Counted from the first letter of the stretch, positions 7,599 to 14,853 are shown. The stretch: DNA of 16,055 nt from an uncultured Clostridia bacterium (GCA_934157205.1 CAKPHJ010000029.1:1-16055); one strand, 5' to 3'. The notes: generated from the sequence alone by a model not told the origin. Translations and numbers: made by a program.

Positions 7599-8865
7599 AT
7601 GGTAAATGTAAGAAAGAGAGGAAATGTTTATGAGTACAATTTTGATGTTGCTAAAATTGAGGGTAAAAGAAAAAGAATCACGAAATCAGGCTTTAAAACA
7701 AAAGCAGAAGCACTAAAACAAGGAACAATTGCATATAATGAATATTTAAATACTGGGAGAAAAGTAGTATCTAATGAAATGAGTTATTCAGATTTTCTAG
7801 ATTATTGGTTAGATAATCATTGTAAAATAAATCTAAAGTATCATACAATTATATAAAAATATTATTGAGAAATATTTAAAGCCTTCTCTTGGATTATATA
7901 GATTAAGTGCAATAACAAGTAGAATTTTGCATAGTTTCTTGACTGAATTATGTAGTAAATATTCTTTTTCTAGAAGTTATTTTAAAAATATATTAAAAGT
8001 AATGAAAGGTACTTTTAGAGAAGCAACAGATGTTTATGGATTTATAAGATATAATCCGAGTTTAACATTAAGGTTACCAAAAATAGAGAATAATAACGAT
8101 TTTAAGAAACATCTATATACACAAGATGAAATAGACAAAATTTTAACTAGATTTAAAAATGATGATGTATTTACTTGTGCATTTATCACAAGTTGTTTTA
8201 CAGGAATGAGACCAGGAGAACTATGTGCATTAACTTGGGAAGATATTGATTTTGAAAATAAAGTTATAAATGTTAGACATTCTGTTTTTGATAAGAAAAA
8301 GAATGAAAATGGTAGATGGTATATTGGAACAACAAAAACTAAAAGTGGAGAAAGACAAATTCATATTAGTCCAACACTTATGAAAGCTTTAGTAAATTTT
8401 AAGAATAGACAAATGGAATTAAGACTTTTATATGGTAAAGATTATAAGTACTACCATTTAGAAGAAGTGAAAAATCAGTATGGTAAAGTTTTAGAATATC
8501 AAATAGTAGAAAATCAATCAAATATATTATCAATAAAACCTGCAAATATGATTTTTACAAGAGATAATGGAAAATATTGAGGTACAGATATTATAAAATA
8601 TCCATATAAAATAATTCATGATGAGCTTGGAATAGAAAATTGTAGATTTTACGATTTAAGAGGAAGTTATGCAACTACAATTTTGAGAAATGGAGTAGAA
8701 ATACGAGATGTTGCAGATGTGTTAGGACATAAAGATATTGAAACAACAGAGAATTATTATATTTCAAGCACAGATGAAACAAGAAAAAATGTAACAGATT
8801 CTTATGAAAGTACTATAAATTTAGATGTGATTGATGAAATTATAGAATATAAAATTTCAATATAA
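7599..8865 (+). pseudogene. Tn916-type tyrosine integrase, broken (int2)
   Basis: This paralogue of int1 is similar along its whole length, including the N-terminal VNVRKRGNVYEYNFDVAK and the catalytic TGMRPGELCALTW, YDLRGSYATTIL, LGHKDIETTENYY segments. It is broken twice. Near 7848-7852 the alignment with int1 leaves about five bases missing, shifting the frame and giving TAA at 7854; the next frame continues YKNIIEKYLKPSLG. A TGA at 8578-8580 then interrupts DNGKY/GTDIIKYP, where int1 has Val. TGA is not recoded here, since Trp is read from TGG elsewhere. The start at 7599 has GGAGGT at 7584-7589. These two independent lesions make slippage rescue unlikely, so int2 is more clearly dead than int1. 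Confidence 0.9.
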
Positions 8866-8894
8866 ATAATATAGTAAGTTTTTGTTATATGATT

Positions 8895-8923
8895 AGAGAG
8901 TTAGTTGATATAATTAGCTCTCT
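8895..8923 (+). terminator. Stem-loop after int2, probable terminator
   Basis: AGAGAGTTAGTT (8895-8906) pairs with AATTAGCTCTCT (8912-8923) over 12 bp, allowing two G-T pairs. The T tract after it is interrupted (AAAAGATTTT), so termination may be weak. It separates int2 from the next promoter. Confidence 0.6.
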
Positions 8924-8971
8924 AAAAGATTTTAAATTTAAATAGTTATATATTGAAAGTTAGTTACATTG

Positions 8972-9000
8972 TTGTATATTTTTTGGTTTTATGATATAAC
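8972..9000 (+). promoter_or_regulatory. Promoter for the 9042-12224 gene group
   Basis: TTGTAT (8972-8977) and TATAAC (8995-9000) are spaced by 17 bases. TG at 8992-8993 gives an extended -10. It lies about 40 bases before the first start codon. No other clear promoter appears before 12226, which suggests one transcript for the four genes. Confidence 0.6.
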
Positions 9001-9041
9001 TATGTTGTATTATTATATCGAATTTATTGGAGGAACAAAAG

Positions 9042-9506
9042 ATGGAAGATAACTATTCAAAGGCATATAAAGAAGTAATGGAAATATTAAAGTTTGTACC
9101 AAAAGAGAGCGTAGATAAGATACCACAAACAATGATTGATACATTTAAAGCAAAAATGGATAATGAATATGATTTTAAAGTTGATATAAATAAAAGTTTT
9201 GAAGAACAGGATTTATTAGAAGAAACAAAGGCAATATTTGCTAATATTTTTAGAGATTATTGGGCAACTCCATATCAAAAAGAAAGAATAGAAGCAAAGG
9301 AAAAATATGATAGGCAAAAACTTGATGAAGAAAAAGCACAAAAGTATAATCCTGATGATTTATTTAAAAAGAAAAATATTGAAAGTGTTATAGGAAATAC
9401 AGAAAAGGATACTATTGAAAATTCTAATTTGCCAATAGAAGTAAAAAAAGAAAAATTTTATGAAAAGATTATAAATTTTTTCAAAAGAATATTTAATGTA
9501 TTTTAA
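9042..9506 (+). CDS. Small charged helical protein, function unknown
   Basis: This 154-residue protein begins MEDNYSKAYKEVMEIL. The ATG at 9042 is chosen because GGAGGA (9029-9034) lies seven bases upstream; a TTG at 9027 would overlap that site. The protein looks almost entirely helical. Its middle part (NIFRDYWATPYQKERIEAKEKYDRQK) has a conserved-looking FRDYWAT core and a following Lys/Glu-rich stretch. The last ~15 residues (KIINFFKRIFNVF) form a basic-hydrophobic amphipathic segment that might touch a membrane or a partner. I know no function for this type of protein. It is the first gene of the transcript carrying the two ART-like genes and is only 11 bases from the next, so it could be a partner or immunity protein, which is inference. 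Confidence 0.75.
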   Translation: MEDNYSKAYKEVMEILKFVPKESVDKIPQTMIDTFKAKMDNEYDFKVDINKSFEEQDLLEETKAIFANIFRDYWATPYQKERIEAKEKYDRQKLDEEKAQKYNPDDLFKKKNIESVIGNTEKDTIENSNLPIEVKKEKFYEKIINFFKRIFNVF

Positions 9507-9517
9507 AGGAATTATGT

Positions 9518-10869
9518 ATGGAAGAAACTATTGATAGGAAAATAGAAAAATTATTAGATGATGAAAAAATAAAAGAAATTATTGCAACTGCTGGAAAAGG
9601 AGAAGTTGCTCCAGTAACGAGAGCTAGTAATTTAATAGGAGAAGTTTATACATATTGTTTTGTTCATAATGATGGAGAAGAAATTGATCCAGATTCTTTA
9701 AAAGCATATTTGGAAAGAATGTCTAATGCTTATTTTGAGTGTAAGGGTTCAGAAGATTTAATGCAAGATATAAGAGCCAGAGAATTAGGAAAAAGCATAG
9801 CACAAAGATTAAATATTGATTTATCGCAGGGAAGTATTTCAAGAGAAGATGAAATACAAATACAAGAATATTTTTTGAAAAACTATGTAGAAAATGGATA
9901 CGTTATGCATAGCTTTCCAGGAGAAGCTGAACAATCAATAAGAACTCATGGATTTTCATCTAGTGAAAGAATTTGGGATAACAAAGAGATAATGGAAATT
10001 GCACATATTTTTGAAGAAAAAATGTTGTTGCACCTGTTGGAGCATACTCACATTATTCAGGAGGAGGAATGTATGTAGAGAATAATCCTAGACAGATGTA
10101 TTGGCATGGATTATCAGCTCCTGAATGGTTTAAATGGTTTACATCAGCAAATCATAATAGAAATTCAAGTAAAATTGATGAGTCACCTTATTATTTAAGA
10201 AATTATGATATTTGTAAACAAAATGTAATGGATTTATGTAACAATGCAGAATTAAATGAAGAAGAAATACAAAAAGTAATGGAAATGTTTGAAAAGAACT
10301 GGAAGTTATTAGGAACTGAAAGAATGTGTGTATCATTGATTCCTAAAAGTGTAATCGGCAAAGCTAACATTGAAGATGCAATTATTCCAGGACAATCTGC
10401 AATTGAAACTATAAAGACGGTGTTAACTGATGGTAGAAAACAATTTAAAGAACATGAGGGAAATGTATTGAAGACAACAGTTACCGAAAAAGATATGTTA
10501 ATAATGGGATTACCAAATGCCAGTGAAATATTTGGAGAACATGAATTTTCAAGAGAAACAAAAGAAAAATTATACAATCCTAAACAGGTTTTAGATTTAA
10601 TATATAGGGGAACAAAAGAATCAGGTTTTGAATTAAGTCAAGATAAAATTAATAGTATAATAGAAACATTAAGAGAAGTGCATAATAATAGCTCAGAAGT
10701 TGAAGATATAATTCAACAATATAATCAAAGGGTGGCTTTATTTTCAGAACAAGAAATAGGAAAAGCAACAGTTAATGTTTCAACAACACAAAAAGATACG
10801 AGTAAAAGTAAAATACAAATGGATGAGAGAGCATTAAGTGAATTACAAAATGCAAAACAACAAGAATAA
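9518..10869 (+). pseudogene. ART-like protein A, with frame change in an A tract
   Basis: Two frames make one protein of about 450 residues. The first frame (9518-10078) runs to FEEK and then drifts. From about 10021 the other frame reads NVVAPVGAYSHYSGGGMYVEN and continues to 10869. One extra A in the six-A run 10017-10022 restores the frame. In the middle, YVMHSFPG (H131) is followed by I at +10, G at +14 and SSS, the pattern also seen in protein B and similar to the HG...I...G opening of ADP-ribosyltransferase folds. The remainder (SAPEWFKWFTSANH, then a helical stretch) I cannot assign. The C-terminal FSEQEIGKATVNVSTTQKD is shared with protein B. The ART assignment is inference from motifs. 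The start has AAAGGA (9505-9510). It may be a true pseudogene, a sequence error or slippage-dependent. Confidence 0.7.
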
Positions 10870-10882
10870 AATAGGTGATGTT

Positions 10883-11745
10883 ATGGAAAATATAGAAGAA
10901 TTTAATAAAAAAAAGATATTTTAATAAGAAATAGAGAAAGTGCCTTGCAACGAGTTGAAAAGGCAAAAGAAAAATATAGAAAAATAGAAATAGATGATAC
11001 AATTGATAAGAAAGAATTGAGATTGGAAGTTGCTAAAAAAACAATTCAATTGAGAGAATATGCATTAGGGTTAATAGAGAGTCAACTGGAATTCTTAAGA
11101 CAATCAAGTCAAGATGATATGGAATACAGATTAAAACAATATAATGAATTTTCTAAACAAATAAAGGCTGTAGTTCCAGATGATTTGCATTTATGTTTTC
11201 ATGGATGTCCAATTTATTCAGCAAAGAATATAATTGAGGATGGAGAAATTTCATCTTCGGTTGATAGAGTTGGTTCATCAACTAGTTATGATGTATCAGA
11301 TCAAGTTTCTGTTACTACAAAAAATACAATAGAAACAACTGTACAGGGATATGCTGGCCTAACAGGAAATTATAATCTTCCAGCAGGTTGTATATTTGTT
11401 ATATTGCCTCAAGATGAGAATGAAATAAAAACAAGTGAAACCAGTATGCTTATTGGAAATGTTTCTTTTAGAGAAAAACCTGAAAGATTATATTCAATTA
11501 TAACTACTCCAGAAAACATTGAAGTAGTAACAGAATGGGCGGAAAAAGCTAATATAGATATATCTAAAATACATGATTTTGAAGGCTTTATTGCTGAAAT
11601 TGCAAAACAAAAAAATCATTTTTCAGAACAAGATATAGGAAAAACAACTATTAAAATAGCTACTACTGAAAAAGATAAAGTAAATGAACAGATACAGAGT
11701 GAAGAAATGAAATTAAAAGTTGAAAAAACAAGAATTCTTAAATAA
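10883..11745 (+). CDS. ART-like protein B, with frame change at an A AAA AAG site
   Basis: From ATG 10883 (AGGTGAT upstream at 10873-10879) the frame reads MENIEEFNKKKIF and stops. Shifting back one base in the eight-A run 10907-10914 continues as KKDILIRNRESALQRV and runs open to 11745, about 287 residues. In the starting frame the site is exactly A AAA AAG, the classic bacterial -1 slippery heptamer, so expression by frameshifting is possible. A TTG at 10945 is an alternative internal start. After an N-terminal coiled-coil-like helix, LCFHGCPIYSAKNIIEDG (H107) resembles the HG...I...G first motif of PARP/ART folds. It is followed by SSVDRVG, VSVTTKNTIETT and GCIFVILP strands. The C-terminal FSEQDIGKTTIKIATTEKD matches protein A. 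ART activity is inference; the later catalytic residues are not certain. Confidence 0.65.
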
Positions 11746-11759
11746 AGTAGGTAAAAGAT

Positions 11760-12224
11760 ATGAATGATATAAAATACAAAAATGAAAATTTTAATTTTGC
11801 ATATAGAGTATCGGCAATTATTTATAATGAAGATGAAACGAAAATGCTTTTATTTTACGGAGATGATATGGGTTTCTATATGTTACCAGGAGGAAAAGTA
11901 AAAGAACAAGAAAATAGTGTAAATGCAATTAAAAAAGAAATTTATGAGGAATTAGGATATGAAAATTTAGAATTTAAATTTGCAGGAGTAAGTGAAGAAT
12001 TAATTTCTGAAAAAGATAATTTTATTCAAGAAATAACTATAACATACAAATGCAAATATAATGGCGATATCAAAGAAAAATCTTTTAAAAGTAAAGAATC
12101 AGATTGGATTAATTTTAAATGGGTAAAAGTTAGTGAGTTAGAAGAATATAATATTCATCCCAGTAAAATTTTATCAATTGTAAATAACTGTAATAATCAT
12201 ATAGTAGAAGAAAAAAATAAATAG
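11760..12224 (+). CDS. NUDIX hydrolase downstream of the ART-like pair
   Basis: This 154-residue protein has the Nudix box G45-x5-E51-x7-K59-E-I-Y-E-E-L-G-Y67. The usual Arg of the REUxEE core is Lys here, a conservative change seen in some active members. MLPGGKV before the box and a strand-rich C-terminal half (EITITYKCKYNG, WINFKWVKVSEL) fit the fold. It is clearly different from the two minus-strand NUDIX genes in this window. It starts 14 bases after ART-like protein B with a weak AGGT site and no separate promoter, so it is probably co-transcribed. Some NUDIX enzymes split ADP-ribose or NAD, which would suit a neighbour that makes or transfers ADP-ribose. That pairing is inference. Confidence 0.88.
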   Translation: MNDIKYKNENFNFAYRVSAIIYNEDETKMLLFYGDDMGFYMLPGGKVKEQENSVNAIKKEIYEELGYENLEFKFAGVSEELISEKDNFIQEITITYKCKYNGDIKEKSFKSKESDWINFKWVKVSELEEYNIHPSKILSIVNNCNNHIVEEKNK

Positions 12225-12225
12225 T

Positions 12226-12254
12226 TTTACTATTACTCGTAATAATACTATAAT
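12226..12254 (+). promoter_or_regulatory. Promoter with internal palindrome before DUF1016
   Basis: TTTACT (12226-12231) and a perfect TATAAT (12249-12254) are spaced by 17 bases. The spacer holds the palindrome TATTAC-TC-GTAATA (12231-12244). A palindrome placed between -35 and -10 is where a repressor would sit, so it may be an operator. Confidence 0.55.
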
Positions 12255-12311
12255 ATACGACTGAAAGATAAGACAGATAAATATAATTTGTAGAAACGGA
12301 GATATAAAATA

Positions 12312-12926
12312 ATGAATTTAGAAAAAATAGATAAAAATAATGCTTCAATTATTAAATATTCTAAGACAGATAATGTTTTAAATGACATATGTTCAATTAT
12401 AGATTCAGCAAGAGATTATGCTTTTCAGTCTGTTAATCTTGCGTTAGTAGAAAGAAATTGGTTAATTGGATATAGAATTGCAGAAGAAGAATTAAAAGGA
12501 AAAGATAGAGCGAATTATGGTAAGGAAATAATAAAGAAAATATCAAAAGAACTAGCTGATGAATATGGAAAAGGCTTTGATTCAAGTAATTTATATTATT
12601 TTTTGAATTTTTACAAAACTTTTCCAAACATTTTGAACACAGCGTGTTCAAAATCTAATAGATTGCTTTCTTGGAGTCATTATAGAACATTATTACAAGT
12701 ATTTGATAAAGAAGCAAGAGAATGGTATGAAAATGAAGCATTAGGACAAACATGGAGTGTAAGAACATTACAAAGAAATATTTCATCACAGTATTATTAT
12801 AGATTATTGAAATCTCAAGTCAAAGAGCCAGTTATAGATGAAATGAAAAAAGTAAATGAAAATCAATATTTAATGAATAAATTAGAATTTGTAAAAAATC
12901 CTGTTATAGCTGAATTTTTATCATAA
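12312..12926 (+). pseudogene. DUF1016 (YhcG-type) protein, C-terminal nuclease half missing
   Basis: The 204 residues match the N-terminal domain of DUF1016/YhcG proteins: AFQSVNLALVERNWLIGYRIAEEE, RANYGKEIIKKISKEL, SSNLYYFLNFYKTFP, LSWSHYRTLLQV and TWSVRTLQRNISSQYYYRLL. Intact members are about 330-370 residues and continue past the EFL region into a PDDEXK-type nuclease domain. Here the protein ends at EFLS with TAA 12924-12926, so the nuclease half is gone. The break abuts a truncated NUDIX gene on the other strand, placing a deletion junction at about 12911-12926. GGAGAT (12298-12303) and a strong promoter precede it, so a truncated protein may still be made. Such genes are often found near restriction-modification and other defence loci. 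A perfect 10-bp hairpin lies inside the coding region. Confidence 0.88.
12631..12653 (+). repeat. Perfect hairpin inside the DUF1016 coding region
   Basis: TTTTGAACAC (12631-12640) and GTGTTCAAAA (12644-12653) pair over 10 bp around the loop AGC. It encodes the segment between FPN and the SKSNRLLSWSHY block. A second, sequence-different hairpin with the same flanks (TTTTCCAAACAT before, AAAATCTAA after) lies at 14082-14100. Confidence 0.7.
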
Positions 12927-13189
12927 TCTGCTGACCAGTAAATAATAATTCTATGTTCATCAGGTTTATTAATAATTTCATAAGTTTTCAATTGTTTAAT
13001 ATTTGTGATTTCTAAACCTGTCTCTTCCATTATTTCTCTTTTTACAGTATCTTCCATTTTTTCAAATAATTCAATGCCACCTCCAGGTGTGATTATCATT
13101 CCTTTATTGGGTTCTTTATTCCTAATTCCTAATAATAATTTATTATTTGATTTTATCAGAACAGAGCAACCTACTCTTATATTACTCAA
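12914..13189 (-). pseudogene. NUDIX hydrolase, truncated copy
   Basis: On the minus strand a TTG start (13189-13187) with GAGGTGAT upstream opens a protein beginning SNIRVGCSVLIKSNNKLLLG. It carries a full Nudix box (GGIELFEKMEDTVKREIMEE). It matches the intact NUDIX gene at 5406-5810 up to WSADY. Homology then fades at 12914-12925 and the frame runs antisense into the DUF1016 gene, stopping at 12863. The last ~45 residues of the normal protein are lost. The Nudix box is intact, but the fold is probably incomplete. The promoter of the intact copy (TTGACA then TATTCT at 17 bases) is retained, so it may still be transcribed, antisense to the end of DUF1016. The deletion that made this junction also removed the DUF1016 nuclease half. 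Confidence 0.85.
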
Positions 13190-13250
13190 AATATCACCTC
13201 TTCGCGTAAAGAATATAATAAGAAATATATTTTGTCAATATAGTTAAAAT

Positions 13251-13299
13251 TTGTTGACACAACAACATAAAAAATTTTTAAATAAACGAGATTTTGTTG
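13251..13299. repeat. TTGTTG inverted and direct repeats before gene 13390
   Basis: TTGTTG (13251-13256) and CAACAA (13260-13265) form inverted arms around ACA, and TTGTTG recurs at 13294-13299 overlapping the likely -35 region. They lie between two divergent genes. They could be an operator; no regulator gene is adjacent. Confidence 0.35.
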
Positions 13300-13326
13300 T
13301 AAAAAAGTAATTTTTTTTGATATAAT
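13297..13326 (+). promoter_or_regulatory. Promoter for gene 13390
   Basis: TTGTAA (13297-13302) and a perfect TATAAT (13321-13326) are spaced by 18 bases. TG at 13318-13319 gives an extended -10. A leader of about 55-60 bases precedes the start codon. Confidence 0.6.
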
Positions 13327-13389
13327 AACTCTAAAAAGATAAAGAATAATTGTACATAGTTAAAATTAAGAGAAGATTGGAGAAAAGAT

Positions 13390-13989
13390 ATGTTAGGAAA
13401 GTTTGTTGAATGTGAAGCTGATAAAAGTATTAAATTTTATAGAGTAATTCAAACAATTAAAGAGTATTCAGATGGAAGAAGATTTCCTATTGATGAAGAG
13501 GTAATTGCTGAAAAAAAGATAAATTTTAATGCAGAAGAACCAAAAGATCTAGGAGGATTTTGCATTTCAACATTTGATTATATATTTAGATGGTTAATCA
13601 GAGGAGATACATTATGCGAGGTTATTATTCCAGAAAATGAAAAAATATATAAAACAGTTAGCGAAAATGGAATATATATAGCAGAAAAAATAATATTAAC
13701 AAATCCAAAGAAAATAGATGACGATTTTGCAACTGAATTATATTTAAATTCTAAATTATCTAAAGTTTCGTACTTTAAAGCAATGACAGCTTGTGCTATA
13801 TGCGGGTATATAAATACAGCATTAAAAGTTTGTGAAGATAAAGTAAATAAAACTAATGTTGATATTGCAATTAAAGAATTAGAAGATTTTTGCCAAAGAA
13901 GAAAAGAAGAAAAATACATAGACATAGAATTAACAAAAAATTCAGTTCAAACATTGAAAAAAAGATTGTTAGAGATTAAAAATAATTAA
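13390..13989 (+). CDS. Hypothetical 199-residue protein
   Basis: I do not recognise a named family. The start at 13390 has TGGAGA (13378-13383) before it. The N-terminal part is charged (MLGKFVECEADKSIKFYRVI). The centre has a distinctive block, GGFCISTFDYIFRWLIRGDTLCEV, then IIPENEKIY and AEKIILTNPKKIDDDFATELY. A helical C-terminal half follows (SKVSYFKAMTACAICGYINTALK, then NVDIAIKELEDF). Several cysteines lie in the middle, but without a CxxC zinc pattern. There is no signal peptide or membrane span, so it is likely cytoplasmic. It has its own extended -10 promoter and a normal-looking frame, in contrast to the broken genes on both sides. The WLIRGDTLCEVIIP strand pattern suggests a compact alpha/beta domain, but no activity can be named. 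Confidence 0.75.
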   Translation: MLGKFVECEADKSIKFYRVIQTIKEYSDGRRFPIDEEVIAEKKINFNAEEPKDLGGFCISTFDYIFRWLIRGDTLCEVIIPENEKIYKTVSENGIYIAEKIILTNPKKIDDDFATELYLNSKLSKVSYFKAMTACAICGYINTALKVCEDKVNKTNVDIAIKELEDFCQRRKEEKYIDIELTKNSVQTLKKRLLEIKNN

Positions 13990-14008
13990 AATAAAGGAGA
14001 GTAATAAA

Positions 14009-14065
14009 ATAATACTAAGTCCAATAATAGAAACAGATAGATTGGTATTAAGAAGATTTTTATAA
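14009..14065 (+). pseudogene. GNAT acetyltransferase N-terminal stub
   Basis: After a good AAAGGAGA site (13993-14000) the frame reads ILSPIIETDRLVLRRFL and stops at 14063-14065. SPIIETDRLVLRRF is the standard opening of RimJ/RimL-type GNAT N-acetyltransferases (about 170-180 residues when whole). The expected start codon position is ATA (14009 or 14012) instead of ATG. Everything after Phe is gone, replaced at a T tract by DUF1016-like sequence. This is a remnant, not a working gene. Confidence 0.75.
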
Positions 14066-14108
14066 AAATTTTCCAAACATCTTGCATTCAGTAAATGCAA
14101 AATCTAAG
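14058..14108 (+). repeat. Solo ~50-bp DUF1016 fragment with a hairpin
   Basis: In one frame these bases encode FYKNFPNILHSVNAKSK, matching the FYKTFPNILNTACSKS part of the DUF1016 gene at 12312. The outer bases are nearly the same (TTTTCCAAACAT, then AAAATCTAA). Between them TTGCATT (14082-14088) and AATGCAA (14094-14100) form a 7-bp stem around CAGTA. Similarity stops on both sides. It is either a small leftover of a second DUF1016 gene or an independently spread hairpin element. Confidence 0.65.
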
Positions 14109-14128
14109 CAAAAATATAAAGATAATCA

Positions 14129-14155
14129 TTGAATTGTTAATATATATGATATAAA
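14129..14155 (+). promoter_or_regulatory. Candidate promoter for the histidine phosphatase
   Basis: TATAAA (14150-14155) has an upstream TG (14147-14148), giving an extended -10. The best -35, TTGAAT (14129-14134), is only 15 bases away, so recognition probably relies on the -10. Confidence 0.35.
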
Positions 14156-14197
14156 ATAAAGCAAACAACTTAATTATTAGGAAGGAAAATAAATAAT

Positions 14198-14767
14198 ATG
14201 AAAGTTTTTATAACAAGACACGGACAAACTGAATGGAATGCACTTGGAAAAATACAAGGAAGGCAAGATATAGAACTAAACGAAGTAGGTAAAAAACAAG
14301 CTTCAACAACAGGCGAAAAAATTAAAAATGAAAAAATAAATATTATAATTACATCACCATTAAAAAGAGCAAGAGAAACAGCAGAAATAATTAATAAACA
14401 ACTTAATGTTGAAATTATTGAAGATGATAGGCTAATTGAAAGAGATTATGGAGATTTAGAAGGAATTAATAAGTTTAAATTAAAAGAAAAGAAAGCACAA
14501 TATCCTGAAATTGATTATGTGTGTAATTATATAAAAGATGTAGATATTTTTAATATGGAAACTATGCAAAATTTATGTACTAGAATATATAAATGTTTAG
14601 ATGAAATAACTGAAAAATATAACAATAAAAATGTTTTAATAGTAACACATGGAAGTGTTTCAATTCCTATGAAATGTTATTTTATGAAATATCCTTTGGA
14701 AAATCTAGTTGATAGAGAAAAAGTTAAAGGATTAGAAAATTGTGAAGTTGTTAAATTTGAAATATAA
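14198..14767 (+). CDS. Histidine phosphatase family protein (PGM-like)
   Basis: This 189-residue protein belongs to the branch-1 histidine phosphatase (phosphoglycerate-mutase-like) superfamily. The catalytic R7-H8-G motif sits in ITRHGQTEWN. SPLKRARET (residues 53-61) supplies phosphate-pocket arginines, E81 in IERDYGDLEG is the likely acid, and the second histidine is H151 in IVTHGSVSIP. All key residues are present, so it should be active. Relatives dephosphorylate small molecules such as phosphoglycerate, alpha-ribazole phosphate or sugar phosphates, and the substrate here cannot be chosen. AGGAAGG (14179-14185) precedes the start. No cobalamin genes are near, so a CobC-like role has no support. 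It is followed by an M29 aminopeptidase 86 bases on, possibly on the same transcript. Confidence 0.92.
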   Translation: MKVFITRHGQTEWNALGKIQGRQDIELNEVGKKQASTTGEKIKNEKINIIITSPLKRARETAEIINKQLNVEIIEDDRLIERDYGDLEGINKFKLKEKKAQYPEIDYVCNYIKDVDIFNMETMQNLCTRIYKCLDEITEKYNNKNVLIVTHGSVSIPMKCYFMKYPLENLVDREKVKGLENCEVVKFEI

Positions 14768-14853
14768 ATATTTTGAGGAAACTATATAAAAAAAATTTTA
14801 AAATTATTAAACTGATAATATATAAAAATAGAAGGGAAGGAGACGAACATAAA

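Noticed and set aside
8578..8580. In-frame TGA in int2 as recoded Trp/Gly codon
   Set aside because: Trp is encoded by TGG across the window, int1 itself ends in TGA, and no intact gene has an internal TGA. A nonsense mutation explains it.
13578..13925. 115-residue minus-strand frame opposite the 13390 gene
   Set aside because: It is an antisense shadow of the real gene, rich in Ser/Phe/Ile from reverse-reading Lys/Glu codons, with no ribosome site. Other long minus-strand frames in the window were dismissed the same way.
14773..14853. N-terminal extension of the aminopeptidase from the TTG at 14773
   Set aside because: Low-complexity Lys/Ile/Asn sequence without a ribosome site; the ATG at 14854 has a strong one and fits the family start.
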